Shown: positions 26,166-39,904, numbered from the stretch's first letter. The stretch is DNA of 64,000 nucleotides from Apteryx mantelli (GCF_036417845.1 NC_089984.1:3162001-3226000); one strand, 5' to 3'. Numbers and translations are program-made. The notes: generated by a model not told the origin, from the sequence alone.

Positions 26166-27209
26166 AACACTGTGAGCAGAGGAACTGGGGGATCAGAGCC
26201 CTACTCCCAAATGTACAACTCTGCATACAGGAGCAGAGTCAGTAATGCCCTGGAAAACGCTAGCTGCAAATTGAAGACTGAAAACAGCAATGCTTTTATA
26301 GGGTGCTGTACATGTTCCTTCTTTTATTCTACTCGCGCTCTCCAAACAATGAAGCCCTTGACTGAAATTATGGGGATATGGCAAGGTTATTCCCTGAGCA
26401 TTAACTAAAATACAGATCTAATCAACTTTTTTCTAATTTGATTTGCAATAAATGATCTTGAAATGAATGCCTGCCTACCACAGGTATTCATCTGAGATGT
26501 CTGAAATTGCCGGTCACCCAAATAAAACGGGTGAATTCAAGAATCAAAACGGGAGCAGATGTGGCTCTTATCTGTGCAGCTTTACTTCTTGTCATTGCTT
26601 CACATTTTCACTTTACGTGCTTCATTTAACCCCCCCCCCGCCCCAAGCCAATTCCCACGCTACACAGAGCTGTTTTTCAGAGCTTTTATCACCTATCAGA
26701 GGAAGAGAGTGGGTCTGTTTTACTCAGCCTAGGAATTAACAGCACGCTATTACTATAAGCCTGCACACACCGTGGAGGCTGCAAAGTACAATTTTAAAAA
26801 ACTAGAAGCTGCACTGAACATTCAAGTTGCAAAAGTTTCAGTTATGCAAGCGTACATTTCCTGGGTGTGAACATCTGACCCACAGTAAATTAGGTGGAGA
26901 AGGAAGTTAATAAATGAGCACAAGCAGTACAGTCGGAAAGTAAGTGGATTTGAAACTTTCTAAATAAAATCAGTCATTCAAACTGCTGTGCTTTGAGTCA
27001 GTCCACAGTGTCTCAGCTTTGCAGCTGTGCACAAATGCTTGCAATCACCTCTAGATGACAAAAAAATAAAAAATAAAAGCATACAATTTCCCTAGATCTT
27101 CGTGGAAGAGAAACACTTGTTGCAGGGAGGATTTCCTTGGACTCATTTCAAAATTCGGTGTCTATCACCTTAAAAAGAAAAATTGCCACTTACTGAGCTC
27201 CTGCTCCTC

Positions 27210-27440
27210 CATCTCCACAGCCCTTCATGGGACTTGCTCCAGCTTGTTGGTATTCCCTCTTGTACTGAGGGCTCCAAAGCAGTCGCAGCACGGAGATGGG
27301 GTCTCCCTAGTGCCGAGCAGCGGGAATGAGCCCTTCATTTGCCCTGCTGGCTCTGCCCTGGCCAGCAGAGCCCATGGCTGTGAGGGTGCGCTGCTGGCTC
27401 TGGGCCAGCTCACCATCCCCTGGGACCCACAGAGCCCTTC
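27210..27440 (-). mobile_element. CR1 LINE fragment
   Basis: Antisense CR1 on the plus strand: gggacttgctccagcttgtt, ttccctcttgtactgagggc, a ggagatggggtctccctagt segment for the usual 'ctccagatgtggcctcaccagt', then a ctgctggctctgggccagctca segment and tgggaccc in the consensus order. Diverged, with both ends approximate; homology may continue to about 27,620. Confidence 0.75.
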
Positions 27441-30400
27441 CAGCATTGCCCTCTCCATCCGCCGCTTTCCCATCCCTTTATTCCGCTCAGTGCTGCTGCT
27501 CCTTTTTAAGTGCATCCCACACCTCAAATTTGTCTTATGAGGATTTTCCATCTTTGCTCCCTCTCCTACAAATTGCCAGCGAACCATCCAGGATGGCAAG
27601 AACATCACGGTTTATCTTTACCACTAGGTAGAGTTTTTTCTGCCAAAGGCAAACTCTTTTTGGAAACATCCCAGTCAGGTTTAGACCTGCTACCCAGCAT
27701 CAGGTTGGCTCCTGAAGAGAAAAATCCCGTCCGCACCCATGGCATAACCAAAGAAAAGGGCTAAGTCACTATATTTTAGCAAGGAATGCAATAATTCTCC
27801 AAACGGTACAGCATTTAGTATGGATTTTCTGCACATTTTGTTTTTTTCTGTATGCTGCTGTTCTTTTTTTTTTTTTGTCCCCTATTACAGCTACATTTGA
27901 AAGCTAAGACCTTACTTCCCCAAAATTTCCTCTGTGAGAAAATTGTTCAGAAGCCTGTCGACTCAAGTGGCAAACCACACTGGTACTTTGAGTGACTCAG
28001 TTTGATCCCTGTTATCGAATCCAGAAAAGAAACCACAGATCTCCATGGCCAAACTCTCTCAAGAAAAACTAAAAACAACCCAAGTAATAGGAACTCAGCA
28101 TCCAAAAATAACCACAGGTCCATCATTAGAGGTTTAGTTGTTCTCAGGGAATTGTGCTTCAGCAAGGTCATATTGTGTCACTTTATGGGCAGGATTCGAT
28201 TTTCCAAAGGGAGATCAGATTGAAGAAAGACCTCTAGACTCTTTAATCTATACCATATAAACCATAAACTTAAGTGCTGACAGTTATGCTTGTTGGTGTA
28301 TTACCTGGGTGTGTTAAGCATTACATAGGAAGGCATGTTCTTCCCATGCAACTGGTGCATCCCTGGGGCAGGACCCAGGGTGGTGGCCCAGGGTCCCAGG
28401 CCAGTGTTGCCCCTGCTGTAGATGCAACGTCAGCCTTAAGACCTCCAAGGGTGCCTCCCTGCCTAAGATTTTCTATCATTCTACATTAAACTGTGTGCAA
28501 GCTCATGTCTTGGTAGGTACTGCACTTTTTTCAGAACAGACACAATCATTAAAGCTATGCTCTATCCAGTAATGCCTGTTCAATATCCATTTAAAGTTTA
28601 TATGCCAGTGGGGCTTTTGCCTAGGCAATTTCCATTTGTAAGGTCAGCTGAGGCCATCTGTCCCACCCTACGTTTTTTTCACTCCCCATCTTCAGTGCTA
28701 ATTTCAATCGCAACCCCCAGAAGCAACGACTCTGTCTGCTCAGCCCACCTATGACATTTCTCTCTCCATAGGTGGCAGGACCCAGCGGGACACCACAGTT
28801 TGCGATCCAACAGATTTCTCGAGTCGAGACAAGAGGCAGCTGCAGGATCGTATGGTACCTGTGGACGGCGGAGGGTTGCAGCCTCTACTTTGGTTCCCTG
28901 CCTTGCTGCAAATGTCAGCAGGCAACTCTAAGGCTGCTAACAGCTGTTGAATTCTGGCATTTTTTTTCTTTTTTCCTCCTCTCCTTTAAGAATAGCATCT
29001 GGTTGGCCTGTTCCCAAGCCTACGATTCAGCTTCGCAGCAGGCCACAGTAGTGGCAGTAGAATGAACCAGGCGGCTTCAGCAGGATTTATCCAAGTTCTG
29101 GATTACTTGGCCTTTCCAAACTCCATTTTCATTTTGTGTGTGTGCAGCCTCCTATTTACATGTCAACTTCCGTAGAGCATTTTTAATCAGTCCTTCCAAA
29201 ATAACTGTTTGGCAGAGTAAAATAGAAAAAAAAGACATACGCACACATCAGCGCTAGGACGTAGGAATAAGTTGCACATTCAAACTGGAAATCTGAGCAG
29301 CAGATGGGGTAGCAGTCGCGCAGCCATTGTACCATGCGGAGCTGAACACAGTTCGGCAAACACCGGCACTGTAACAAAATCGTATTTCTGACACGGGACT
29401 GTGGCCAGTACTGGGAAAACCCATAAGCATGTAAGTTCATAAAAGCATGAAAGCAATACTGATGGTGTTTTTTCCCCACAAAGCAGCACAGATGTGTAAC
29501 ACAGATATCCACTCCACTTTACTGAACAACTCAGCCAGGAGGTTTTGGTCCACTTCAGAACACGGTTGTTCTCAAAGCTCCATAATTTGGAGGCTAGATA
29601 AGGCATGACTGATACTCCTGTATTTGCAACTCTCCTGGCCTCTTTCACTGGAAAACTTTTAGCACAGACTTCATGTTTCATACTAGACCATCAAAAAAAA
29701 TCTATTTTTTTTTTAACGTAAAATAACGCATCTCCGAGAATCAGTCCAGGCAAGACCCTAGCTATGAGAATCACACCCACCAATTATTTCCACTTAGACG
29801 GATGTTCAGACTCATCAGCCAGCCAGTTTTTAATCCCTTTAATGAGTTCCATGTACATTTTTAGTTATCTGCTATTTGGGCCATCTTGCAGGACCAAGTA
29901 TAATACCTTTACAGAAGTCAAACATATTTCATCTACACCAGACTCAAGGTTTAAAACTTGCAAATCAGGAGCAGAAAAGGTTTCACTAGATATTTTCCTA
30001 TGGCCACCCACTGAGCAGTATTAATTACTTTATCCTCTTCTCTTCTGCAGCAGCAGGGTCCCCTCTCACGGCTGCCGGGGGCCTGCACACGCATGAAGGC
30101 TCAGGTTGTCTTCCTTCGGCTTCTCTGGGACCTTGCCCTTCATTTCAGTGCTGGATTTTGGTGACTCTCAACAGCTCTGAGAGCTCCTCAGCCTAAAACT
30201 TCTTCAGTGCTCTCAGGTGCTACTTACTTAAAGGTGATCTAAAAGCAGCTAGGCTTTCTCCTGGCTGTTTTTCATTCAAACAGTAATGCAGGAGGATGTG
30301 ATTCATCACCCCTCCTCTCCCACCCCAGCTATGCTTGCATAAAGTCCCAAGAGCAATTCTTCTGATTTTAAGAACCTCTAATACCTTCCTGGTCAATTTA

Positions 30401-31324
30401 TCCTGATGTAATTCATCTTCTAGGGTCTAACCCTGACTACATCTTAATCCATTTAATCCTTTCCTCCATGAAACAACTACCTACCTGATGGCTCAGATCT
30501 CCAAATTATGACAACAGAGAAGGGGAGAAGGTGGCATTTATCTTCTGGTTTTAACTCTGCTGGCCAGAAATGTCTTCTCATTTACTTCCTTGTCAGTTTT
30601 GAACAGCTCCTAACATCTCATTCATATTCATGGCTGTCAGTTTACTATTTCCATTTCTCACAGATTGTTTTGAGGTTTGGTTTAGTCTTAAATAGCTCTC
30701 TTGACTTCCCCTCTATGCCAGCTTGGCTTTTTAACCGGTGCAGACTTTCTAACTGGGCTACAGGGTTTGAAGCATCTGGCAAAACATCCTTGAGCAAGTC
30801 ATGATAAAAGGAGACCAAGCAACAGCTAATTCCTACTTCTATGCCCAGTTTCACTTTGTCAAGCCGACACTTAATAGATTTCCTTTGCACTGGGAGATTT
30901 TCCAAGGTGGAATTATCATCTATAATATTTAGCGATTCCAAGAATATTTTATAACTCTGACAGCCTGCATCACCCTTAAGTCTGCCATGGTAAACAATCT
31001 TTTCCCTTTTCCTCTATTGCAGATGGCAATTTAGGCAGTCAGAGAGGTTTTGTGTTTGTTCTCTAGCATGAGCCAAACACCATTATTCCATTTTTTTTTC
31101 CTGGAAGGATGTTGACCTGCAATTTTTCCCTTCCTCTCCACATTTTCAGCAGCTTGGTGACAGATACCATTTGCAACAGGAAGGATCCTGGAGGCCAAGT
31201 GCCTTTCTAACCAGATCATAATCAGCAGTCTGACATCCCAGCAAAGCCATCCTACCTGATTTCAGCAACGTCATTTGTAGGCAGAATTGAGAAGCATTAA
31301 TATGATGTAACTTCACAGCTGGCT

Positions 31325-31395
31325 TGTCATTGAGCAAAGGGTTGGACTAGAGACATCCAAAAGGTTCTTCTGACCTAAATTGTTTTCTGATCCTA
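31325..31395 (+). mobile_element. CR1 LINE 3'-terminal remnant
   Basis: agggttggactagagacatc, then aaaggttcttctgacc, then ttttctgatcct follow the CR1 sense 3' terminus (ggttggactagatgatctcc...cttccaacc...ttctatgattct). Only the terminal 70 bp or so is recognisable. Confidence 0.65.
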
Positions 31396-31940
31396 AACTC
31401 AATCCTCTCTCCTCCACTATATACACCACTAAATTATTCCTTCATGTTCTTCAGTGCTTTAGTTTGTCTGCATGTCATGATGCCAAACAGAGGCATGCCA
31501 TCCTCTTAGTCTCCTCCTTTGGAGATAGTTTCATGCAGTCATGTCCCACAGAAACCAGCCCAACATGTTTTTTCAGTAGAAGAGGAACTAAAGTCCCACA
31601 AACCCAGGCTCTCCTAGGAATATCTCCTGCCACAGAAGCTGTTTGCTTCAGTGAAGGGTTTGTCTTCCTCATGAGACAGGAAGGGTGTCCTCACCTACAT
31701 GTTCTTCTTGAACTCTTTAATTGTCTAAAATCTGAGCAATATTCTGCAACGCTGCCATTGTCCAGCCGATAACCACCACACTTGAGTTCTGCATGTTTTT
31801 CAAACCTCACATACCACCCCCATCTACTAGAAACTCTTGTTCTGAGGATGCAGTCTAACTTCTCGGGAGGGACCTGCTCCTGTTTTCCGTTGTTGTCTCA
31901 CAAGGATCCTGCTTTCTGCTCCTGGCGGCATGCCAGTGAC

Positions 31941-31963
31941 ATATATATATATATATATATATA
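31941..31963. repeat. (AT)n microsatellite
   Basis: About 11 uninterrupted AT dinucleotides. Confidence 0.95.
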
Positions 31964-34169
31964 CTTCTCCACTGGTGATGTTCACCTACACCGTGGCACC
32001 CAAAGACAGGGGAACTATGAGATGCTGATACAGCTGATGAAAACCCCTACCCCCCCATCATTTTTGCACAGGCATAGCTGCAGAGATGGCAAAAAAGCAG
32101 AGGTAACCACCAGCAGCTCTGCATTAGGGGTAGACAGGAGCTGAGCTATGCGACTATCTGGGTGGGAGGGAGCAAGGCCTCACCAGCTGTCTCCAGTGGG
32201 AAGGTCTCCAGAAGGGAGCGGGTGAGCAAGGACGGCATACCATACCCCAAGAGGTGGGAGAGGGGAAAAAGCATTCCCAGTATAGCATAAAAGCATTTCT
32301 GCACCACCTTCCAGCATTAAACCCCTCAGGGGACGTTCCTTAGCTTCAGCGTCCAAGAACATTTCATTTCCTCCAGCTTCCCTCAGTATCCTGCTTGGCT
32401 TTCCCCATCCCTTCTTCCACCCACTTGTGGCCTGTAGGCAGGAAGGCTCTTACAGCCTTGAGCAGGAAAGAGGGATAAGTCTCAGCCAGGGTCCCAGCTC
32501 TGGCCACGGGGCAACACCCACAGACCTGCACCCCTCCAGCGCTCATGGGGAGCACGCCAGGGCTCCGGGTACTGTCAGAGTCAAGCTTTGCAGTTGCAAG
32601 AGCTGCTGCAGACACAGTAGCTGTAACTCCACCTCCTGCCAAGCAACTCACCCACTGCAAACCCCAAGTCCTGTGGGAACCGGTGGAAATACCACAACGG
32701 GGCCAGGCTGCATCACTGCACCAGAGCTTCAGCGAGTTCTGAATCACTGTTGTTCATCTCTGGGTCATACTGGGAACCAGGGGTACCTGATAACCTGTAA
32801 ATGACAAACGAAGGCAAAGTAGCAGCTTTTCCAGGGGCTGTCCCATCATTTTTTCTGGAAACAAGAAATATCATCGCACGTGCCACCATTGCACCACAGA
32901 GTTGGTATAAACTCAACATGGACAGGTTTTTGTTGGCTTCACAGCATAGGAAATAGTTCACAGCCTGCTGATTAAAAACGTTTAAATGCATCTGGTTTCC
33001 TAGAGCTTTAAAGGGCCAAAGATCAGGGGGGAGGGTGGTTTTAAGGTACAAGAGATCATTTATATAGAAATCGCTGTCACACTTCAACAGTAAAGACAGG
33101 TAAATGTTTTGTGAATGGTGGCACAGGTGTTAGCTTTCCATGGCAGGAGAAACCAGTGATATTTCCTGCAAAACACAAATAATACAATAAATAGAATTAT
33201 TAATAATAATAAATTCAAAGACTGCAGAAGCAGCAGTTGTAACTTTTTAATCAGGTGATAAGCTACAAGATATTTTATATTTTTATTATCTCACTCCCTT
33301 GTAGTGTGTTAGCAGGGGCCCATCAACAGCACGTTGGCCTGTGGTAGGCTCCATTGACTCTTGCAAGAAAAGCATTGATTTTCACCTCTAAATGAAGCAT
33401 CTGGTCTGAAAGGAGCCCTGTAGCAGACAGCACAGAAAGATCACATTCCTGCCAGAAAAACTCACCTGTGCAGGAAATGAGAAGCTACTGCATCTAGCTA
33501 AATAGATGGGTCATGAGCACTCATTTGCAAAATGTAATTAATGCCAGCTCCATGCCACGGCTTCAAATTAGCTGTAGGATTTATGGTTTTAGAAATAACT
33601 TTGGTCTACACCTCGGAACCAAATGGGAAGTTCTTCCAAGAGGTTTTGCATGGCAATGAGATAGTTTCAGGGAAGCAGAAGTAGGTGTTAAGCGACTGTG
33701 TTCAATGCTACAACTCCTGAAGTTGTATTAGAGGAAAGTAAGGCAAGTATCGCTTGAGAGAACTGGTCCTGGATTTACGACTCGGGGGTGGAGGGGCATT
33801 AAACAAGTTATGCATAGGGGCTCGAAGAGGAGCCGTCCGAAAGGCAATCCAAATTTCAAACCGAGCAGAAGCATTCCTGAAACATTTAGCGGAGCAACGG
33901 GTTTGTTCTATTTATACGCCTGGGCACACACACCCACACACACATTGAGGCTTCAAGACGACGAGCAGACTACAGTCCAATTTGGCATTCAGTGAACTTT
34001 CAGGTTTGGGAAGGAAATTGCTGCTAATCAATTGCAGCAAAGGCATTGGCTGGAGGCCAGGAGAGGAGAGTCACTCTAATGGGCAAAGCAGATGTTGCTA
34101 AAGTCATTGCAGAAGTCAGACAGGCCCAGGGCCAAGGGTTAGCATTAGCGATGCTGATCTGGCCCCATG

Positions 34170-34290
34170 AATGGGGAAAGCAGAGGCGCTCGGCAGCGGA
34201 GCGAGGTGGAACGGCTGCCGTGGCTGTAGGCGGCTTTGGTCGGACCCATCGTCGCATCCAGTCTGGAAGGACTCGCTTCTTGGCGCAAGC
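34170..34290. promoter_or_regulatory. Short CpG-rich patch
   Basis: Several CpG in about 120 bp around ggcgctcggcagcggagcga and cggacccatcgtcgcatcc. Possible regulatory element; no transcript signal is visible. Confidence 0.25.
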
Positions 34291-34719
34291 ATCCAGAATA
34301 TTAGCTAAATCCCACATCAGTAGTATTTATCGCTAACTTCGTAAAGCCAGATTCTCCTGCTGCTCTGGACTGGCCTAATTTTATGGCCTTCGGCAGAGCC
34401 CTGCAGGTTTGCAGCCTCTGCTGACCTGCTCCTGTGTTTACAGTCCAAGACTTCTTAGTGTTGGATTTTTTCCTAAAAGCTAACACAAAGCCAAAAGAGG
34501 AGGAGCAAGGAGGAATGAAAGAGCCCGGATGTCTCCCCCCGTCCATGATTAAACTAGTCATTCCTTTCAGTCCTATTGTGTGACCAACGTGGACGTTTTT
34601 CCCCATTTTAGGAACACACGCATCAAGCTAAGAGCGGTAGGCTGCCTGTATGCCAGGGCTTAACGTTGCTTCATGATCTGTTGCAGGACACCATCTGGAA
34701 AGCCCCTTTTCTTACTGAA

Positions 34720-34940
34720 GGCATCACCCGTCCTCCCGCGGTCGGCAAAATCGTTGCTTTTTAACTCCACAGCCAAACGCTGGCCTTACTTAAGATCAGC
34801 CTAACGTGGGCTGACTCTACCCGGGGGGAATGTGAGTAACAGCCCCGGTTTAGCCTAACGCTGTCGCACGCCAATTAGGCCGGAGCTGTTCTGCAAGTCT
34901 GAACTCAGGTCCCGGCGTAAAACGCTACCCCTGAGCAATC
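34720..34940. promoter_or_regulatory. CpG-enriched patch
   Basis: Roughly fourteen CpG over 220 bp, including cctcccgcggtcgg, acccgggggg, and cgctgtcgcacgcc. Unlike the CpG-poor flanks; possible enhancer. Not proven. Confidence 0.25.
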
Positions 34941-35151
34941 GCTGTTCTAGGAAAAGGTGCAGTCCTTTCTATTATGCTTATGACAAAGACTGTCACGCTG
35001 CCCAGAACAACGCAGTCACAGCAAAAAGCTGCTCTGTAATGCAGAAGGGCTTTGCACAAAGTCGCCTCTTCAGCCTTAATGCTCTATCTTTGTTTAACAT
35101 TAAAGCCATTAGAAGGAAAGTAGCGCAATAGAGAGGCAATACTGTAATTTG

Positions 35152-35169
35152 CACACACACACACACACA
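35152..35169. repeat. (CA)9 microsatellite
   Basis: Nine CA dinucleotides at the end of a unique stretch. Confidence 0.95.
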
Positions 35170-35296
35170 ATAATATCCATTTTTCCTTGGTTTCTTCTTT
35201 GTCTCGTGACACACAGATAAAATTCAAGCTTTGAAGTAGGACTAACAAGCAGGGCTTGAAGTATACTGCATGGAGACTCGAAAGCATTAGTCGTTC

Positions 35297-35321
35297 AAAC
35301 AAAACAAAACAAAACAAAAAA
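35297..35321. repeat. (AAAAC)n microsatellite
   Basis: Five near-perfect units of AAAC/AAAAC. Confidence 0.9.
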
Positions 35322-36594
35322 TCACACCAAACCTAACAAAACTAAGGTCATGAATAGTTTAAAGATCACACAAAAGACAAAAAAAAAAAAAAAACATAAA
35401 AGTAACAGCCACAGCAGGAAAAAAAGAAAGAAAAAATCAGAATTTAGAAAAGGCTTCTATTTCCTTCTGCAACAGAGCACATTGCCCCATTGCAGCCCTT
35501 AATTATCATTAGATTTATAAAGATTAGGTTTGTTGTGTGGATTCACATTGGTCAGCAGATATGAGGGGGGGTTTTCTCCAAGAGAGTGGGCCAACGGGGT
35601 CAAACTTCTGCCTTTGGGTTAAACAGAGATTCCCCACCAAGGTCAGACAGCTCCAACTTCTTCCCTGCAATGATTTTGTCTTAAAATATGCAAGGAAGTC
35701 ATTTAAAGGCAAACAAGCCATGGAAAAAATTAGCCTGTTGGAGAACTTGAGAGAACGACAACCGAAAACAGAAGTGAGGAACAGGGAACTTCTAGACCAT
35801 AGCTGCAACACCACATTATTAAGGGAATTTTATTTTATTTTTTAAACAAGGGCGATAAGCAGCAGGTCATGATTATAGTAACATTTAGACATTTTCTTTT
35901 CCCAAATCCCTGCACAGGCTAGTTTGAACTCCTTGGAAAAAGAGGAAAAAATATATATATAATGCCACGGCGGGGACACGCAGAGACGTTTCGGTACGGA
36001 CAATGCAGACTTTCACAAGCATGCACTAAACCACGCTCTTACTGTTTGAGTCGTCTCCGAAGCAGCTGTTAAAACATGCTGTAAGATATCAAAGCAGTTC
36101 TAATTAACTTCCTGTTTTAGTAGTACTTCAAAGTCTTTCTGAGCGATCGCAAACCAGAGTTTTTGTAGGGCAGTTTCTAAAGGAAAGCAGTCTTGGGCGC
36201 CTTCATCTCAGACCCTGAACGCATTTCAACTACTCCAAACGCTGCTTTTAGTTAAAAAGGAGGGGAAAAGCCTATATCCGTAGAACATTTCTAACACATG
36301 GCATCATCCAGCGGAGGAAAAGGAACCAGATTAAACCAGAGTCAATCTAAGCCTTCTCCAAACCATCACCTAGAAACGTATGAGAGAGTTTAACCCTTCT
36401 TAGTAACATTATTTTTGGTGTCGAACTCCAACTTACCCGCAACGGTTAAAGTGGTTTAAAAGCACATATACTGGGGTTTGCAGTACACTCACCGCAGCTG
36501 AATTTTCAACTGAGCTGACCTAGTACATGCTGCTGGCAAAAAAAGCACTAGCCAAATGGAGACCTTTTTCCAAGACTGGTGTCCCTTTCAACTT

Positions 36595-36935
36595 GCCACT
36601 GGGGAGGCCACATCTGGTTGCTCTGTCCAGATGTGTCCCCCAGCTCAGGAGGAACGTGGAGACCCTAGTGAGGCCCCATGGAGGCTGCCAAGCTGCTCAG
36701 GGCCTGGAGGACCAACCCATGAGGAGACGGGAGGGAGCTGGGCTTGTTGGGTCTGGCCATGGGGAGGCCAGGGAGGTCTGCAAGCAGCTCCCAACAGTGA
36801 GATGGGCAGGGACAGAGGGGACAGATGGGTCCAAACCCTTCTCAGCAGTGACATAACGAGAGGCAACAGCCACAGATTGCAGCCCAGGGAGGTTCAGGTT
36901 GGACGTGAGGAAACACTTCTTGCCCCAAGAACATC
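36595..36935 (+). mobile_element. CR1 LINE internal fragment
   Basis: Sense CR1 on the plus strand: ggaggccacatctggttgct, ctgtccagatgtg, aacgtggagaccctagtgag, ggagctgggcttgttggg, cagtgacataacgagaggca and ggttcaggttggacgtgagg, then aaacacttcttg, all in the consensus order. It shares a distinctive ggtctgcaagcagctcccaa block with the copy at 9.05 kb. Homology fades after about 36,935; the 3' end is missing. Confidence 0.85.
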
Positions 36936-39300
36936 TAACATGGAGCAACTCACAACGCCCTGCAATAACAAGAGACCGTTGCTCATTTGGGGAGCACGTA
37001 GCACCCCACCACATCCTAAAAGTGGGTGACCCCCACCAAGGTGACACCTCAATGGCCAGGTAGAAAGGCACGAGGAGCCCCACTGCCAGGAGAAATCATT
37101 CACAGGAACCAGAGCAAAGGCTCGAGCCACCTCTAGCCTCAAGCCGCCAGCCCAAAAATACTTTAGGAATCAGCCAGTTTGCTGGTCCTTTGCTCGCTTA
37201 GGGCTTCCTTGGGTTCCTGAAGGATACCGGTTTTTGATCCACAACATATCTTTTTCAGTCTCAAGACACATGCTTCTGTGTTTATTTATCCATTTGTTTT
37301 GATCTTTTCTGGTCAGAGACATTTTCCCACATATTCAAGTCTGCTTCCACTCCAACACGCTGGACTCTCCATGATCATCCACTTAATGATACATTTTCTT
37401 AGCCTTAAATTGCAAGTAGAACGTTAATAACTTCCTCATGTATCTGTCTGAATCTTATTTGTTAAACCTCTCACAATCCCCATTACACACTATTAAGACC
37501 TACACACACATGAACCCTTGCCATGCTTTGTTTAATACTTTTTTTTTCCCAGAAAAAAAGCTGTCATGGCCAAAAATAGAACATTTTTCCATTCTGAAGA
37601 ACAAGAAACATTCCTGGGAATTCAGACAAGTAGCGTTGGTCAAAAGATTTCTAACAGACACCAGTACAGTCTGCAACATCCCAAATTTGCTCTGATGTCC
37701 TCCGAGGCAGGAAAGTGTTTGGTAGCCCAGTTCCACCACCGCACAGAATAAAATCAGAAGCGGCGAGCCACTTGCTATGTCTTTCTCCATGAGAAAGTGT
37801 TGCTGATCTCCAGGGGGATTTTTTTTTGTTTGTTTAAAGAGGAAATGTCTCCAGAATAAGTCTGATGTAGTTTAGAGCACAAGCCTTATCCTGCCATCGC
37901 TATCCACAATAATCAACACTGATATTTTTAGCAAGGCCTACATTTCAGATTTCCTATTAGAAAACATGCAGTATTTGACATGACCACATGTATAAAAGTA
38001 ATATATAACAGTGAATACATACAACGAAATACGTACAGTTGAGGAAAGGTTTGTACAAGGGGGAAGTTCTGATGATTTTAAATTTATTTAGGAAATTTTT
38101 CAGAGATCCTAATACTGAGGCAACATTACAAGGTTAGAAACTAAACTTAGTAGGTTAGCAGCTAATACCTCTTGCAGCATGTCAGCATACACAGAATTAG
38201 TTGCAACCCACTGAATTTGAATTTCACCGGGAAATTGTCTCAGCTTAATTGAATCTGCTTAGAAACATGGATTTTGGTTACATTGATGCAAATGGGGAGC
38301 TCCATTTTTAAAGGCATCTAGAGTAATTTAGGAGCCTCCAGGCTCTTTTTTGAAAGCAAAAGGCAGGAAGAATCCCAAGTTGCATTGACCTTCGCATATA
38401 TTTAAATCCCTGGTTACCTCGAACCAGACTTGGACACTTGGAAATGTTACTGATGATTTCATTAATCAAATAAGGGTCACAAAACCTGAGCCAGCAGCAA
38501 ATACCACACTGACAACTCAAGTGATTTGTATTTGAAGCAAAAAAACTCTAGTCCTTTGTTTGGCAGAACATCATTAACAAATAGCACAAATACCGTCTTT
38601 AAGAAAGCAAAGGATTTCCTGACAGTCGCAGGGATAAATGAACACATCCCTCTAATCCAAGACAGGCAGGGCATATTCGAGAAGTCCCTGATGCCCAGTT
38701 TTGATCACTCTCAAGTCTCCGGAGAGCAAGCAGGGAGAGCAAACCACCAGCCTTAAACTGAACGCCGTGACCTCTGTGTCCATCAAGCAGACGCGCATGG
38801 ATAAGTCCCTGCGACTTCAAGCACCATCAGCTCCCTCCTAGCTGCCACGTTCAATTTAATTCCGGGCTAAACTCTTACCACATTGGTTTCCACCCATTTG
38901 CCAATGGAAACATCATTACACCTGCTTGTTCTTCCTGGTCCCTTAACGTTTGAACGGAATTTGGAATAAAGCCAGGATTATTGCCTTTCATGCGGGATCT
39001 TTTGGAGAGGTGAAAATACCCTCTTGATCCAGTCATACGTGGGGAATGGGGGAAAAAATCATTTCCTAATTCTAATAAATATACTTGTAGCCAGATTTTA
39101 CAGCAAAGCCTAGAAGCTCGCTGCTGTTTAATTGAACAGGTGAGAAATCTTTCCAGCTCATGGCTTTTTTTTCTTTCTTTTTTTTTAATTGGAAAAGCAC
39201 CGACTTGGCAAAGTTTTTCATGGGAAAACATTCCTTCCAATTGGTGACTCGTCATGCAAGGATACTGCCCACGATGGCGTAGGAGGAGGAGGAGAGGACC

Positions 39301-39430
39301 AGCTGTCTGGTGGTCAAAGCACTACGCTGGTCTATGGAGGAGAAAGTCCAGTTTAAATCTCTGTTGCGCCCAACTCAAGTCCAGAATTTGAACTCAAGAC
39401 ACCTTTATCCCAAGCACTATCATGCACAGG
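39301..39430. repeat. Probable tRNA-like fold-back SINE remnant
   Basis: The left arm runs ctggtggtcaaagcactacg ... gtccagtttaaatctctg, like the A-box/B-box layout of tRNA-derived SINEs (gtggttagagcac ... ggttcaaatccc). The right arm (39,372-39,430) is the imperfect reverse complement, with gaatttgaactcaagacacc and ccaagcactatc. Such palindromic tRNA-like repeats occur in sauropsids; I cannot name the family. It is heavily mutated. Confidence 0.5.
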
Positions 39431-39441
39431 ACGCTGCAACC

Positions 39442-39465
39442 TTAGCATCCATGAAAGGATGCTAA
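39442..39465. repeat. Perfect 9-bp hairpin
   Basis: TTAGCATCC (39,442-39,450) and GGATGCTAA (39,457-39,465) are exactly complementary, with a 6-nt loop, just outside the fold-back repeat. Confidence 0.85.
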
Positions 39466-39861
39466 AACGTGGAAACTTCTCATAGTTTTTGTGGATTGTC
39501 CCAACATCAAAAATGGTGGGAGTTTTTAATCCACTAATTTTTCCATAGGATTCATGGCTTATTTAGTGTCTTGCAAAAAAACCCCCCAAAGTTATGTGGG
39601 TGTTATATTGTAAGAGCAGAGTTGGCCTATTATCTCTTCAACCTGGAATGCCTTTCCTTCCACTTATGTTACAAGCTTTGATTCTCATAAACAGTTGATA
39701 CATGAATCCAAAATAGAGCCCAAAATCAGAACAATATGTTTAATATTAAAAATACCAGCTTTAGTATATGAAGTAATGTTAACACATCCTGGTGCAAAAG
39801 AATGAACCACAAGCTTTGTATTTGGGCACATTACCGGGAATCGAGCTTAAAAATATGTGGG

Positions 39862-39904
<43 letters not shown>

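Larger units (their letters stand above)
19931..27209. other. Intergenic, no gene identified
   Basis: Contains a possible fold-back repeat (20,080-20,155), an A15 tract (22,720-22,734), a hAT-like element (23,790-23,917) and a CpG patch (26,010-26,165). The 214-codon plus-strand frame at 25,149-25,793 is the longest in the window; it is Ser/Ala/Pro-rich, has no known domain and no supporting splice or promoter signal, so I do not call it. Confidence 0.5.
27441..36594. other. Intergenic, no gene identified
   Basis: Holds a CR1 tail (31,325-31,395), an (AT)n tract (31,941-31,963), CA-rich tracts (33,924-33,944 and 35,152-35,169), (AAAAC)n (35,297-35,321) and an A16 tract (35,379-35,394). From about 33.7 to 36.2 kb CpG is less depleted than elsewhere. 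No reading frame here carries a recognisable domain. Confidence 0.5.
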
